Part shown: positions 8,974 through 19,325 of the stretch, piece by piece
Layout of the letters: each line of letters opens with the position of its first letter
Position numbering within the stretch: the stretch's first letter is position 1
Assembly: GCA_019359315.1 (NCBI GenBank)
Contig: JAHHHO010000016.1
Location: 29,197 to 93,196 of the forward strand
Length of the DNA stretch: 64,000 bases
Source of the DNA: Myxacorys californica WJT36-NPBG1
Lineage (GTDB): Bacteria; Cyanobacteriota; Cyanobacteriia; Leptolyngbyales; Leptolyngbyaceae
Direction: 5' to 3'
Notes under the pieces: generated by a model
The model's input: only the letters and a program-made list of their open reading frames with translations
Told to the model about the DNA's origin: nothing
Databases searched by the model: none
Position numbers and translations under genes: made by a program

Positions 8974-8997
8974 CGAGACATTCTTATCGGTTCAAAC

Positions 8998-9079
8998 TTG
9001 GGTTTGATTTCTATTTATATTGCGTCGCGGAGTCATTCTGCGATCGCGATGTAAGCAGAGATCAAACCCAAATTTTTTG
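8998..9079 (+). terminator. Rho-independent terminator of the cpc operon
   Basis: TTGGGTTTGAT (8998-9008) pairs with ATCAAACCCAA (9061-9071), which runs straight into a T tract (ATTTTTTGC). The roughly 50-base interior contains a further GC-rich hairpin. The position, 24 bases after the last cpcG stop, fits the end of the operon. Confidence 0.85.
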
Positions 9080-9096
9080 CTTAGAGCACTAATCTG

Positions 9097-9266
9097 CTCC
9101 CATCTTCTATTTTACTCTTAAGAAAGAGTTGAATGAGGTAATTCTGTCTTTATGGTTAGATTAACTTTCATAAATTTGATCTCTCCCATCTTCTATTTCA
9201 CTCTTAAGAAAGCGTTGAATAAGGTAATTCTGTCTTTATGGTTGAATTAACTTTCATAAATTTGAT
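9097..9266. repeat. Imperfect tandem duplication, 86-bp period, two copies
   Basis: Copy 1 (9097-9180) and copy 2 (9183-9266) both read CTCCCATCTTCTATTT at the start and TTTCATAAATTTGAT at the end, with only a handful of substitutions between. No coding potential is visible. They lie between the cpc terminator and the IS630-type relic. Confidence 0.8.
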
Positions 9267-9269
9267 ATA

Positions 9270-9385
9270 TGTCTATCGCCATAGGAGTTAAGATGCAGCC
9301 TCAATTGCTTGCATCACCTTCTGACGCAAGTCGTAACTGTAAGCTTTTGCGATCACGGGGGACCAAACTCCTATGGCGACAGCTA
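9270..9385 (-). mobile_element. MITE-like relic of an IS630-family element
   Basis: The ends carry inverted repeats: TCGCCATAGGAGTT at 9276-9289 and AACTCCTATGGCGA at 9366-9379, with weaker matching outward. The unit is flanked by TA dinucleotides (9268-9269 and 9386-9387), the IS630/Tc1 target duplication. The minus strand of the interior reads KAYSYDLRQKVMQAIE and then stops, matching the N-terminal helix-turn-helix of IS630-type transposases. About 116 bp remain of an element normally near 1 kb, so it is an internally deleted copy that could move only with help from a full element. Confidence 0.75.
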
Positions 9386-9485
9386 TAAAGTGCAGCTTTG
9401 CCACCCAAAAAAGGAGATAGTTATTAAACTATCCCCTACCAAATTCCACCCAAATTCCACTGAGATTAATTAATCTTGAGGGAAA

Positions 9486-12400
9486 TTAGCCATTGCTAGC
9501 AAGCAAGACTTCACCTTTCAGCATTCGTTGAGCAGCATCCAACAGAGCCTCTTCTAAGTAGGGCTTAGTAAAATATCCACTAGCTCCCAATGATGCCGCC
9601 ATTTGCCGGTGACGATCCGCCCCGCGTGAGGTCAACATCGCGATCGGTAAGTTGCTCAAGTTGGGGTCTTTCTGAATTCTCGAAAGGAATTCTAATCCAT
9701 CCATTCTTGGCATTTCGATGTCGCAGAACACAATATCACACGGCAATCCTGACCGTAGCTTCTCCCAAGCTTCCTGACCATCGCGAGCTTGCTCTACTCG
9801 ATATCCAACCTTGTTAAACGTCATTGAAAGCAATTCGCGCACCGTAATCGAGTCATCCACAATCAGAACCATTGGCTCCGTCTTAGTGGTAATCGTTTCA
9901 GTCACACCTTGGGCTGCACCTTGATCCCACATGCTGCCGACATCTCGACGGATACGACCGAGAGAGAGATCAATCAGTTCCAACACATCTGCGATCGGCA
10001 TAATCCGACCGTCTCCCAGAACGGTTGCACCTGCTACTCCCACTGGCTTTGGCACAGGGCCTTCGAGTTGCTTAATCACAATTTCCTGTTCGCCCAGCAC
10101 CTGATCCACTTGGAGGGCCAAGTAGTTGCCTGCACTTCGTAAAATCACGATCGATACCATGTCATCGTCTTGACTCCCGCCATAAACCGTGCCTCGGCTG
10201 AGATGACGGCTGTAAGCGAGAAGCTCGTTGAGTGGACGAACAGGCAGCATGACATCCCGCCATGAAATAGAATGTTGTCCTTCAGCATTAGTTTGAAGAC
10301 GCTCCTTGGGCACATCCAGCATGTCTTCAACACCGTCCATGGGGAAGGCAATCCGCGCGCGATCGCTGATGCAGCAAAGTGCCTTAGAGATACTAAGCGT
10401 CAACGGCAACCGGATCGTGAATGTCGTTCCCTTACCCTGCACAGAATCTGTATTAATTGCGCCGCGAATCTCGCTTAGGCTCGTTCGCACAACATCCATA
10501 CCGACTCCACGCCCTGAGAAGTCATCCGCCTGATCTTTCGTGCTAAAGCCAGGATGGAAAAGCAAATCGTAGATGTCTAATCGAGACAGAGTTTGAGCTT
10601 CTGCCGAGGTGATTAAGCCCTTCTCGATCGCTTTTATTTTCACCCGCTCAATATCAATTCCAGCCCCATCGTCAGAGACCGAAAGTACCGTTTGGTTACC
10701 TTGGTGAAAAGCACGAATCGTAATTTGTCCCGTTGGAGCTTTTCCTGCCCGTTGTCGCACTTCCGGGGATTCGATTCCATGAGTAATGGCGTTGTTTACC
10801 AGATGGGTCAGAGGATCGTAGAGATGCTCCAAAATCATCTTGTCAATTAGCGTATCTCGACCGTCAATAACCAATTCGGCTTGTCTACCGCACTTCATCG
10901 CGATATCACGCACAGCACGAGGCAACCGATCCGCCGCTTGCGCAAAGGGAACCATTCGAGAGCGGGTCAATCCTTCCTGAAGCTGGGTTGTGACTTGCCG
11001 GAACATACGAGTCACTTGATCGGTTTCATCGACGATGAACTCAATGTCAGACGCCGATTCCCGGACTCTCACAATTAGTTCAATCATCTCTTGAGACAGA
11101 GAGTGAAAGCCCGTAAAGCGATCCATTTCTAGAGGATCGTACTCTACCCCAGTAGGACTTGTGTCATTACTATGACGCTCAGGCGAACCAAACGGCGCGC
11201 GATGATGTTGACGACTGGCTAACAAAGAGCTTTCGAGCAGCGATCGCTCATACAAATCTTGCATCCGTTGACCAACATCACTTAGCTGCTGCACCTGATA
11301 CAGCAGGTTATCCAGCGATTGCCTCAGGCGTTCTTGGTCTTGCTCTAAGCTATTGCGATTGACAACGAGTTCCCCGACAAGGTTGCTCAGATTGTCGAGG
11401 TGTTTCACCGGAACTCGCATAGTCTGTTCGCTTAGTCCCTTAGTAGGACGAGGCGCACGACGTCCTGATGAAGCGACAGTTCGACCTTTGACGGCTGGAG
11501 AGCCTCCCATCGCGTTGTTGGTGTCCTCCAACATCTTCTCTAAATCATCAAACTCTGTATCTACCTCAGAAGACTCGATGAAGGAGGTTTGTGAAGTTAC
11601 TGACGCATCAGGTGCATCAGACAGAAGCAACTCTAGATCCGCAAAGTTGTCAAAGTCGTCCTCGGCTGCCAGGTTAGATGCTGCAAGGTCGTCGTTCAGG
11701 AATACATCAAGGTTATCGAAGGAGCTGGTCGCCTCTAGTAACTGATCGAGATTATCTAAATCGTCCGTTGTTGGCGAACCAGAGTTCTCGAACAAGCCTT
11801 CATCTAACAAACTATCTTCATCCAGCAGACTATCTATATTTAGAGCATTTAGAGCATCAAGTTCTACCTCATCTGAGGCTGACGCTGATAGCTCCTGCTG
11901 TGGGATTAGGTTATCTAAAGAAGTAGTTGCTGCCTCTGCAATTTCAGCCTCTACAAGTGGATCAAACTCCTGCTCAACAGCATCACTAGGAGCATCATTG
12001 AGCAAGCTCTCTAGGTCTTCGAGACGATCAGGGGCTTCTGTAGATAACTCCAGATCGTCTAAGCTCAGCTCCAAAAGTTCAGAGTCTACATCATCAATCT
12101 TTAAATCTGTACTTAGATCCGGACCCTCAAAGTCTAAATCACCACTTGCTAAACCTAAAGATGGCTCTTCCAGATCTAGACCCTCAAACTCTAAGTTCAT
12201 ACTAGAGTTGTCTATTGAATAGGCCACCTCATCTGTACTCAGATCCAGACCCTCAAAGTCTAAATCATCACTTGCTAAACCTAAAGATGGCTCTTCCAGA
12301 TCTAAACCCTCAAACTCTAAGCTGGTACTAGAATTGTCTATTGAATAGGCCACCTCATCCAAACTGTTCAGGTCAGATTTATGCAACAGTTCATTTTGAG

Positions 12401-15400
12401 TATCTGAAGGGAACGCCACTTCTTCAGGCGTTTCGCTCAGAGAGAAGTCTAGGTCTTCTAGATTGGGAAAAGAAGCATCCCCAAAAATCTTTTCAGAACT
12501 TTCGGGAACATCAGCCATTAAGCTGCTTAAGAAGTCATCATTCAAAGAAAGCTCAGTGCTAGAAGTCTCCTCTGACGGAGGTATCTGTTCTAAAAGCAAT
12601 GACTCATCTAGACTGAATAGCTCATCAATTTCGGTTGATTCTAAACTTAATAAACCGTCAGGGTTAGCAGATAGCTCTTCTACATCTATTTCCAGAGATT
12701 CTATTTCTACAGCATCGAATAAATCAGACGGAGCTTCTATGTCTAGCTCAACTGTCTCTAGCTCAACTGTTTCGGCAACCAGCGAATGTGAATTGTTAGC
12801 TTCTGGCTCTACTGTCTCAAAATCATCATCGAGTAGTCCGCCTAGTTGCTCCGCCAAGCTAGAAGTGCTACCAAACTCATCATTAACCAGACTTTCAGTT
12901 TCAAATAACCCATTTAGCTCTGTTGGAGAAAACTCTATTTCTAGTGAATCTGGCCCTAGGGCAGAATTCAGCGTAACGGTTTCATCTATCAAGTCATCTA
13001 AATTATCTAAACTAACTGTTTCTGAAAAATCATCGTTTAGCCCTTCTACTTCTAAATCGAGTTCCACTAGCAAAGAAGCTTCTGTGTTGGTTTGATTCAG
13101 TAACTCGTCTACACTATTTGGATCGAGTGTTTCTGAATCTAGAAGATGATTATCCAAACTCTCCAAGTCTAGTGTGAAATTTGTCTCAGCATCAGGATGA
13201 ACACCCAAAGATCGTTCGTTGGACAACTCCACTAATTCATCAAGCTGTAAATTAGAAAGCTGTAAATTAGATTCTGCACTCAGTAAGTTATCTATTGAGC
13301 TGAGCTCGTCTAAGCTTAGTGAGAATTCTGATAAATTTTCTGACTCACGCTCTACTTGTTCTTCTGTGAATGCAGACTCGATTAGCAGAGCATTATCTTC
13401 TAAGACAAAATTCAAAAGATCTAGCGGATCAAATTGTCCTGTCTCTGTTTCAACTGATGTCTCAACTGAATGAGTCACTTCTAGGCCAGCATTTAGGTCA
13501 TCTAAAATTAGTTCATCTAAATCATTCGCATTTTGAGCATCTGCGTTTTCAAAAGGAACGTTTAACTCCAAATTTTCTAAATCGAAAAGAGAACTTAATT
13601 GAGTATCGTTCCATGGATCGCTCAAGTTCGAGATATCTATAGAACTGCCCTCAGAGATAGAGTCTGAGATCGCAGACCCCATCAATTCATCGATTGAATC
13701 ACTCTTCTCAAAAACGGAGTCAACCTCTGAGTTCTCAAAAGGAGTGAGATTTTCTTCCAAACTGTTGAATGCATCAAGTGAAGCTTCAACATCAACATTG
13801 ACGGGCAATGCTTCAAATAACCCACTCAGGTCAAGCTCATTAAGAAGAGAGTCGCTTGAGAAAGAATTATTCTGCAAACTATTAACGGCATCGAACGTTA
13901 AATCACTCTCGTCTAACCCTGCAAATAATTCACCGAGATTGGTGAGCGAATCAGACGTCTCCTCTGTCTCAAGTTGAGCAAATTCCACATCTAAGCTATT
14001 AGGATCAAGCTCTACTGCATCAGACGCTGCTGAATCTGCTGAAATACTGTCACTTAAGGCGCTGATATCTACTGATAAATCTTCACCTGTGGCCAGCATT
14101 TCAGACGACGGCACAGACAGTTCAAAACTATCGCTTGTTGCGTTAGAAGCATCAAAAGCTTCTAGTAAAGCGTCTCCAAACAAACTACTTAAATCGTCAT
14201 CTGAGCCGGCCAATGTAGCTTCGTTAGTGACAGGTGTATTAAATAATAGGTCTGAAAAGTCGTTTGTGTTCCCATCAAATCCATTAGAGCCATCAGGCTC
14301 AGAGCTGGCAGGAGCAGCGCTAATCACTTCTTCCTTCTGCCAAGTTGAGCCTAGATCTGGAACTTCTCCTTCAAAAAGGTCAGCCAAACTGTTCAACTCT
14401 GCCATACCCATTTCTGGTCCATTGCGATTGGCTTCACCAAGCGCTGAGGGATCGCGCAGTGTTTCACTGACTTCATCAGTACTAACAGAGGCAAAATCGG
14501 ATAGGTCAAACAGACTATCAAAATTCAAATCAGCCGATTCTGCATCAGCAGGCGTTGTTGCGGCCACATCGAACTCGCTAAGGTCCAGCGTAAAGGAGTC
14601 AGCCTCCGCCAAATCGAAGTCGCTGAAATCGAGTTCGTTTGTCGCTTCTAGACCATCTGCTATGGCGAAGAAGCTCGCCAGATCCGAATCTACTGAGGAT
14701 TCGGTTTGAGCTGGAACTAACGCTTGTAATTCACTGCTAGGAGCAATTTCCTGTGCTCGTCCCAGAAGTACTAAATCCTGCGCCTGCTTAATGTCCTTCA
14801 GAACAATAGGTGCTAGGGATCGATAAGAATTTTCAGAGTGCGCGATCGCTAGTCGGGTCACTTCTAGCAAATTGATCCACTGCGTTAAGCCAAACGCTTC
14901 GCCTAGATCCCTCAAACCCTGGCAGAAATCTTGTAAGCGATCGCGACCATCCGACAGCATTTCTGCCTGCCGAAATAATTGCAACATCTCCCGTAATTGC
15001 ATTGGAACATCAGTTTGAAAAATCAACACCAACGCATGAGCGTCCAACTGTGTTTCAGCCTGGATGATAGTTTCTCGGTCAGCACTGGGTCGTGACGGCT
15101 CTAATGTTGCCGCCTGACGTTCTAGCAACGTAAAGTATTGGCTAAGTTCTTCAAAGACGGGCTGAGCCGCTGTCATTGCCTCATCTGCGGCTTCATCTGT
15201 CAATCCGGCTGGCGTTGGCAGTTGCTCTAACAACGCTTGCAACGTGTCAAAAACCTGTAATAAAAGAGTTTCTAGCTTTTGATCAGGCTTGATTCTAGGT
15301 GTTTCCTTTAAGATTTTGAAATAGTCTTCGAGGCGATGGGCAGTCTTTTGGATGCTGCTTAACCCCAACATAGCCGCTCCCCCTTTCACAGAGTGGGCTG

Positions 15401-15539
15401 CTCGAAACACCTCATTCACCATTTCTGGATCGTCAATGGTGCTTTGCAGATTCAACAAACCCTGCTCAAGGGTATTGAGGTGGTCTTTTGCCTCCTCAAT
15501 AAAGTAGCCCATGATTCGCTGCTGTTGTTCCGGCTGCAT
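9486..15539 (-). CDS. hmpE: Giant CheA/PilL-type hybrid histidine kinase of the motility taxis cluster
   Basis: The 2017-residue protein has a CheA layout. An Hpt domain (residues 1-110) carries phospho-acceptor His49 in FRAAHSVKGGA. A huge Asp/Glu/Ser/Leu-rich segment of about 1080 residues (about 290-1370) follows, then a dimerisation helix pair (about 1373-1550), a HATPase (LVNNAITHGIE, DDGAGID, FSGRGVGMDVVR), a CheW-like domain (about 1720-1860) and a C-terminal receiver (about 1890-2010; phospho-Asp in FCDIEMPRMDG, Lys in YFTKPY). It should autophosphorylate under HmpD/HmpC control and signal to the type IV pilus motor through HmpB and HmpA. It is the last gene of the five-gene minus-strand cluster, with ribosome binding site AAGGGA. 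Family members have short linkers here, so the acidic region is extraordinary in size. Confidence 0.9.
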   Translation of the reverse strand: MQPEQQQRIMGYFIEEAKDHLNTLEQGLLNLQSTIDDPEMVNEVFRAAHSVKGGAAMLGLSSIQKTAHRLEDYFKILKETPRIKPDQKLETLLLQVFDTLQALLEQLPTPAGLTDEAADEAMTAAQPVFEELSQYFTLLERQAATLEPSRPSADRETIIQAETQLDAHALVLIFQTDVPMQLREMLQLFRQAEMLSDGRDRLQDFCQGLRDLGEAFGLTQWINLLEVTRLAIAHSENSYRSLAPIVLKDIKQAQDLVLLGRAQEIAPSSELQALVPAQTESSVDSDLASFFAIADGLEATNELDFSDFDLAEADSFTLDLSEFDVAATTPADAESADLNFDSLFDLSDFASVSTDEVSETLRDPSALGEANRNGPEMGMAELNSLADLFEGEVPDLGSTWQKEEVISAAPASSEPDGSNGFDGNTNDFSDLLFNTPVTNEATLAGSDDDLSSLFGDALLEAFDASNATSDSFELSVPSSEMLATGEDLSVDISALSDSISADSAASDAVELDPNSLDVEFAQLETEETSDSLTNLGELFAGLDESDLTFDAVNSLQNNSFSSDSLLNELDLSGLFEALPVNVDVEASLDAFNSLEENLTPFENSEVDSVFEKSDSIDELMGSAISDSISEGSSIDISNLSDPWNDTQLSSLFDLENLELNVPFENADAQNANDLDELILDDLNAGLEVTHSVETSVETETGQFDPLDLLNFVLEDNALLIESAFTEEQVERESENLSEFSLSLDELSSIDNLLSAESNLQLSNLQLDELVELSNERSLGVHPDAETNFTLDLESLDNHLLDSETLDPNSVDELLNQTNTEASLLVELDLEVEGLNDDFSETVSLDNLDDLIDETVTLNSALGPDSLEIEFSPTELNGLFETESLVNDEFGSTSSLAEQLGGLLDDDFETVEPEANNSHSLVAETVELETVELDIEAPSDLFDAVEIESLEIDVEELSANPDGLLSLESTEIDELFSLDESLLLEQIPPSEETSSTELSLNDDFLSSLMADVPESSEKIFGDASFPNLEDLDFSLSETPEEVAFPSDTQNELLHKSDLNSLDEVAYSIDNSSTSLEFEGLDLEEPSLGLASDDLDFEGLDLSTDEVAYSIDNSSMNLEFEGLDLEEPSLGLASGDLDFEGPDLSTDLKIDDVDSELLELSLDDLELSTEAPDRLEDLESLLNDAPSDAVEQEFDPLVEAEIAEAATTSLDNLIPQQELSASASDEVELDALNALNIDSLLDEDSLLDEGLFENSGSPTTDDLDNLDQLLEATSSFDNLDVFLNDDLAASNLAAEDDFDNFADLELLLSDAPDASVTSQTSFIESSEVDTEFDDLEKMLEDTNNAMGGSPAVKGRTVASSGRRAPRPTKGLSEQTMRVPVKHLDNLSNLVGELVVNRNSLEQDQERLRQSLDNLLYQVQQLSDVGQRMQDLYERSLLESSLLASRQHHRAPFGSPERHSNDTSPTGVEYDPLEMDRFTGFHSLSQEMIELIVRVRESASDIEFIVDETDQVTRMFRQVTTQLQEGLTRSRMVPFAQAADRLPRAVRDIAMKCGRQAELVIDGRDTLIDKMILEHLYDPLTHLVNNAITHGIESPEVRQRAGKAPTGQITIRAFHQGNQTVLSVSDDGAGIDIERVKIKAIEKGLITSAEAQTLSRLDIYDLLFHPGFSTKDQADDFSGRGVGMDVVRTSLSEIRGAINTDSVQGKGTTFTIRLPLTLSISKALCCISDRARIAFPMDGVEDMLDVPKERLQTNAEGQHSISWRDVMLPVRPLNELLAYSRHLSRGTVYGGSQDDDMVSIVILRSAGNYLALQVDQVLGEQEIVIKQLEGPVPKPVGVAGATVLGDGRIMPIADVLELIDLSLGRIRRDVGSMWDQGAAQGVTETITTKTEPMVLIVDDSITVRELLSMTFNKVGYRVEQARDGQEAWEKLRSGLPCDIVFCDIEMPRMDGLEFLSRIQKDPNLSNLPIAMLTSRGADRHRQMAASLGASGYFTKPYLEEALLDAAQRMLKGEVLLASNG
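12106..12357 (-). repeat. 126-bp tandem duplication inside hmpE (42 residues x 2)
   Basis: The units 12106-12231 and 12232-12357 are nearly identical and encode the 42-residue block starting DEVAYSIDNSS and ending DFEGLDLST twice (residues about 1061-1144). They sit in the acidic low-complexity linker, keep the frame, and look like a recent in-frame expansion. Confidence 0.9.
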
Positions 15540-15759
15540 TGCAATGTCCCTTTCGTTAGATTGAGTGATCTCCGTCGGACCGTCTCCGTACGCGATGGAG
15601 CAAAGGTTTCAGAAGATGGATGACCTTTCCTAGAGGTGCGATCGCTGGGATAGATCATCCTATTGCTTAGACTCGATGCTCTGCGAAGCAATCAAATTCT
15701 AAGTTGTTGGCTTTACTGTAGCCGACGAATCCTAGATGAATGCACAAATTCTTCTGAAT

Positions 15760-18474
15760 CTAGGATTGTTTTCGCTCGATCGTCTCAACGCGGAACCGCT
15801 CGACGGAGGTCAGCAGGTCGCGGGCCACCCCAACAAGACCCTGTAGCGACCCCGACACCCGCTGTGCTTCCTGAGATGTTTCTTGAGCAGTCAGTTCTAC
15901 CGATTGCATCACCTGAGACACGGCTCGTGACGTTTCCGTCTGCTCTACCGTATCAGCAGTAATAGAACGGACAAGGGTGTCAATCACGCTAGAGACCTGA
16001 ATAATGTCTTCTAGCGATCGCTTGGCTTGTTCTGCTAGTCGAGTTCCCTCAATCACCTGTTGGGTTCCTTCTTCCATCGCCGTCATCACCGACCCGGTTT
16101 CTCCCTGAATCTGCAACACAATCTGTTCGATTTCTTTGGAGGCCTTAGCGGCGCGGTCAGCCAGTTGACGCACTTCATCGGCGACGATTGCAAAGCCTCG
16201 TCCCGCTTCTCCAGCTCGTGCCGCTTCGATACTGGCATTGAGTGCCAAGAGATTGGTTCGGGAGGCAATTTGCGAGATCAATGCCACGATTTTAGAGATC
16301 TCTTGAGAGGACTCCGCTAGACGCTTCACCTTTCGAGTCGTTTCAGCCACCGTTTCACGGATTTCTAAAATACCCGCTACAGTGCGTTCTACGGCTTCAC
16401 CCCCCTTAAGAGCAGTTGAGGAAGCGGTTCGAGCGACTTCTTCTGCCTCACGAGCGCTTTCCGCCACCCGTTGAATAGAGTCTGTCATCACTTGAACAGA
16501 ATTCAAAGTCACCGCCAGTTCTTCCGCTTGTCTCAACGCATCAGAAGACAAACTCCGAGCAAATGTTTCATTCTCCGTCGAACTCTTGCTGACTTGACGG
16601 GCAGCTTGCTTCACCTGTTGCACAATTTCACGAAGGTTCTGAATGGTTAAATTAAACGAATCTGCTACTGCACCTAAAACATCGGCAGTAACTTCCGCCT
16701 GAACCGTCAGATCACCTCGTGCAGCGCCTTCTACATCATCTAGCAAGCGAATGACTTGACGCTGCAAGTCTTCTTTAGCTTGCTCTTGTTCCTCTGCCTT
16801 GCGCTGGGCTTCACTGGTCGTGGTTAAAATGACCCGCGCCATCTGGTTAAACTCAGTTGCCAGCCCGCCCAATTCATCTTCTGAATAAACTGTCGCCCGA
16901 GCATTAAAGTTTCCTTGGCAGACCGATTCAAACTGACTCTTAAGATCATGCGTCGATCGCTTCATTTGCCTAGCCGTCACCTGTCCAACCGCTAAGGCAG
17001 TGCCGCCTGCACACACTCCCCCTGCCAGTGCCATCAAAATTCCAGTGGTTCGGAGCTGTGAAACCACCGCCGTATTATTTTGCTGAGTAGCAGAATTTGC
17101 CGAAACAAAACTAACGGCTGCAACAGCAACGGCTGAAACTATTCCCGATGCCAGAGCAGTAATAATTTGCTTAGAGGCAAACGAAGCATTTTCTAACGGA
17201 GCTAACCAACCTTGTTCAACTGTAGGAGTGGGTTCACTCGTCTGATGTTCCAATTGAGTAAAGCTTGGAATCTGTTCGCTAGTACTCGCAATATTAAAAA
17301 GTTCATCTTCTCGAATTGTGGAAGAACGCTCATCCTCTCCAAAATCAATATTTGCTCCCTCGGGAGAGGTAGCAATGCTGCTAGAAAACCCAAATCCACT
17401 GCTGACAGAGGGACTCGTAAAGCCAGCAGAATCTTCAGACAAGTCAAAGTCAGACAGGTTGCGTATGTCATCAAAATCGTCAAAATCATCAAGGAAGCCT
17501 GTGTTGCCTTGATTTTGATCTAGATGCGGCGCAGAGCTGCCACCATTCCTACTACCCGAATTGCTGTAAAACGCGCCGAGGTGATTCTGCCCAACAGATG
17601 CGTCAGATTCAGAGCTATTAGGTTCATCATAGAAGTCAGGACCTCCCATAAACAAAGTGTCTTCACCCATCGTTCGCGGGTTGAAATTCATGCCGTTGGA
17701 GGAAGGAGCTTCAGGCGGTTGAGAATGGTTAAATGCGTCGGCTTGCGGTGTAAAAGATTGAAAGTCGGCGCGATCGTCTTCCTCTTCAACTGCAAAAATA
17801 CTATCAAACTCTTCTAAGACCGTTGCAGCGCCGTTGCTATTATGAGCGGCGTGAATCGAATCCCCATCAAACGAGAACTGGTCCGCCTTCCCATAAGTTA
17901 CGTTCGCCTCAGAGATCTGAGCAGAGGAATTTAGGGCGAACGGATCATCTATTGCTTCAGATTCTGTTGGCGTCTTTTCATTGTGATGGGAAAATGGATC
18001 GGCAAAAGGAGATTCGCTAAATAGAGCAGACTCCTCCGACTCAAACGGGAGGTCGTCCAATACAAAATTCTCGTTTAGAAAACTAGACTTTGAGAAAGCG
18101 TTGTCCGACGCTGTTGCAAGGTGATCGAATGCATCATGATCTGTTTCCAGATCACTATTGGAGTTATCGGACAGATCAAAGTCATCGGATAGATCATCGG
18201 TGAATTGACCCGCATAGGCTAAACCACTGTTGGCATAGTCTACAAATTCCGGATCGGACGTCAGAGCTAACACAGACTGGTACTGCTCTTGTGCCACCTT
18301 ATATTGCTGAAGACCATAGCAGTAGATATGCCCGCACAATAGCCGCGCGCTTGGTTCTTGTGGATAGTCGTTGACCAAGCGATCGACGAGTTGAGCAGCC
18401 TCTTGATACTTGCCCTGCATATAGGCGCGTTCTGCCTGTTGATACTCTTGGGCAAATTCAGTCTCTCGTGCCAT
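15760..18474 (-). CDS. hmpD: Methyl-accepting chemoreceptor-like protein (PilJ/HmpD type)
   Basis: In order, the 904-residue protein has a TPR-like N-terminus (about residues 1-80), an acidic Ser/Asp-rich cytoplasmic linker (about 85-420), two membrane helices (about 435-500: [19 protein letters not shown] and the Gly/Ala-rich second helix), a HAMP region, and a methyl-accepting signalling domain with the hairpin tip [20 protein letters not shown]. No GAF or phytochrome domain is present, so unlike PixJ it is not itself a bilin photoreceptor. The start is set at the ATG at 18474 (MARETEF) because AGGAGGAGG lies 5-6 bases upstream. An in-frame start 33 bases earlier lacks this. The N-terminal TPR and acidic segment replace a periplasmic sensor. 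Confidence 0.9.
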   Translation of the reverse strand: MARETEFAQEYQQAERAYMQGKYQEAAQLVDRLVNDYPQEPSARLLCGHIYCYGLQQYKVAQEQYQSVLALTSDPEFVDYANSGLAYAGQFTDDLSDDFDLSDNSNSDLETDHDAFDHLATASDNAFSKSSFLNENFVLDDLPFESEESALFSESPFADPFSHHNEKTPTESEAIDDPFALNSSAQISEANVTYGKADQFSFDGDSIHAAHNSNGAATVLEEFDSIFAVEEEDDRADFQSFTPQADAFNHSQPPEAPSSNGMNFNPRTMGEDTLFMGGPDFYDEPNSSESDASVGQNHLGAFYSNSGSRNGGSSAPHLDQNQGNTGFLDDFDDFDDIRNLSDFDLSEDSAGFTSPSVSSGFGFSSSIATSPEGANIDFGEDERSSTIREDELFNIASTSEQIPSFTQLEHQTSEPTPTVEQGWLAPLENASFASKQIITALASGIVSAVAVAAVSFVSANSATQQNNTAVVSQLRTTGILMALAGGVCAGGTALAVGQVTARQMKRSTHDLKSQFESVCQGNFNARATVYSEDELGGLATEFNQMARVILTTTSEAQRKAEEQEQAKEDLQRQVIRLLDDVEGAARGDLTVQAEVTADVLGAVADSFNLTIQNLREIVQQVKQAARQVSKSSTENETFARSLSSDALRQAEELAVTLNSVQVMTDSIQRVAESAREAEEVARTASSTALKGGEAVERTVAGILEIRETVAETTRKVKRLAESSQEISKIVALISQIASRTNLLALNASIEAARAGEAGRGFAIVADEVRQLADRAAKASKEIEQIVLQIQGETGSVMTAMEEGTQQVIEGTRLAEQAKRSLEDIIQVSSVIDTLVRSITADTVEQTETSRAVSQVMQSVELTAQETSQEAQRVSGSLQGLVGVARDLLTSVERFRVETIERKQS

Positions 18475-18783
18475 GTGCCTCCTCCTGCATGTACGCCGTT
18501 GTGCCAAAAGCTTGGCTACAAAGATTTAATAAATTACAGAGCAATTTTGAAAAAATGAGCAGTGAGTGTAAAGTGAGAATGATACATCTGAATAAGAATC
18601 AGTGAGCGCTGCGTCTGTCGAAAAAACAATTCTCCAGAGAGCTGGAAATAAGAGTTTGACCTCAAGTGGAATAGAAATCCACCGACTTGAACGCAATTAT
18701 CCTTAAGACAGCATTCCCAGGTTTCTGGAGAAAGCGATGATTAAGCTTGATTCTACGAAGAGTTTTTGATTTTAGAGCAATTC

Positions 18784-19314
18784 TCATGCTGCCCACCGCG
18801 CCGAGCGCAAAATAGCAACTTGATCTAGCAACCGCAAAAATTGTTTGTTCGCCTCATTCATCACCCATTCCCCTCGAAGAAAGGGTGAGACACTATCCGG
18901 TACTGCGGTTGGTAGTTGTACATTCTCAACATCAAGCCATTCCATTCCAACAATGCGATCGACGGCTAAACCGAGCATAATATCTTGATCTTCGATCGCG
19001 ATGACAGAAATCTCAGGCTTGTCCGTGTTCAACGGAACGGCATCGCCTAGAAATTGACCTAAATCTGCCACCCATACGACCCGTCCACGAACATTTAAGG
19101 TTCCGAGTAGGAGAGGCGAAACGTTGGGAACAGGGGTAATGCGATCGGGAGATGGAGAAAGCACCTCTCGAATTCCGGTAGCAGGCAACGCAAATTCAGT
19201 TCCTGAAGAGGTATAAAATCGTAAATGTAATTCTCCCTCTGGACTTTCAAGTTCCTGAAATTCGGGTGCTTGATCTTGCCCTCTACCCGTTAAGAAATCT
19301 GGATTTCCGACCAT
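18784..19314 (-). CDS. hmpC: CheW-like adaptor (PilI/HmpC type)
   Basis: The single CheW domain covers most of the 176 residues (ELHLRFYTSSGTEFALPATGIREV, LLLGTLNVRGRVVWVADLGQFL, VDRIVGMEWLD). It bridges the receptor HmpD to the kinase HmpE. The start is placed at the ATG at 19314 (MVGNPDFL), which has AGGTGTG upstream and begins 11 bases after the hmpB stop. The open frame extends further upstream into hmpB but without family similarity. A 309-bp gap without a gene separates it from hmpD, and translational coupling with hmpB is likely. Confidence 0.9.
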   Translation of the reverse strand: MVGNPDFLTGRGQDQAPEFQELESPEGELHLRFYTSSGTEFALPATGIREVLSPSPDRITPVPNVSPLLLGTLNVRGRVVWVADLGQFLGDAVPLNTDKPEISVIAIEDQDIMLGLAVDRIVGMEWLDVENVQLPTAVPDSVSPFLRGEWVMNEANKQFLRLLDQVAILRSARWAA

Positions 19315-19325
19315 CACACCTGTCT

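Noticed and set aside
10881..14709. Several long plus-strand frames opposite hmpE (for example 12463-13095 and 14089-14709), Ser/Lys-rich
   Set aside because: They are antisense shadows of the Asp/Glu/Ser/Leu codons of the acidic linker, without starts or recognisable domains.
15760..18474. PixJ-type bilin photoreceptor
   Set aside because: No GAF domain or bilin-binding Cys/His motif between the N-terminus and the HAMP region.
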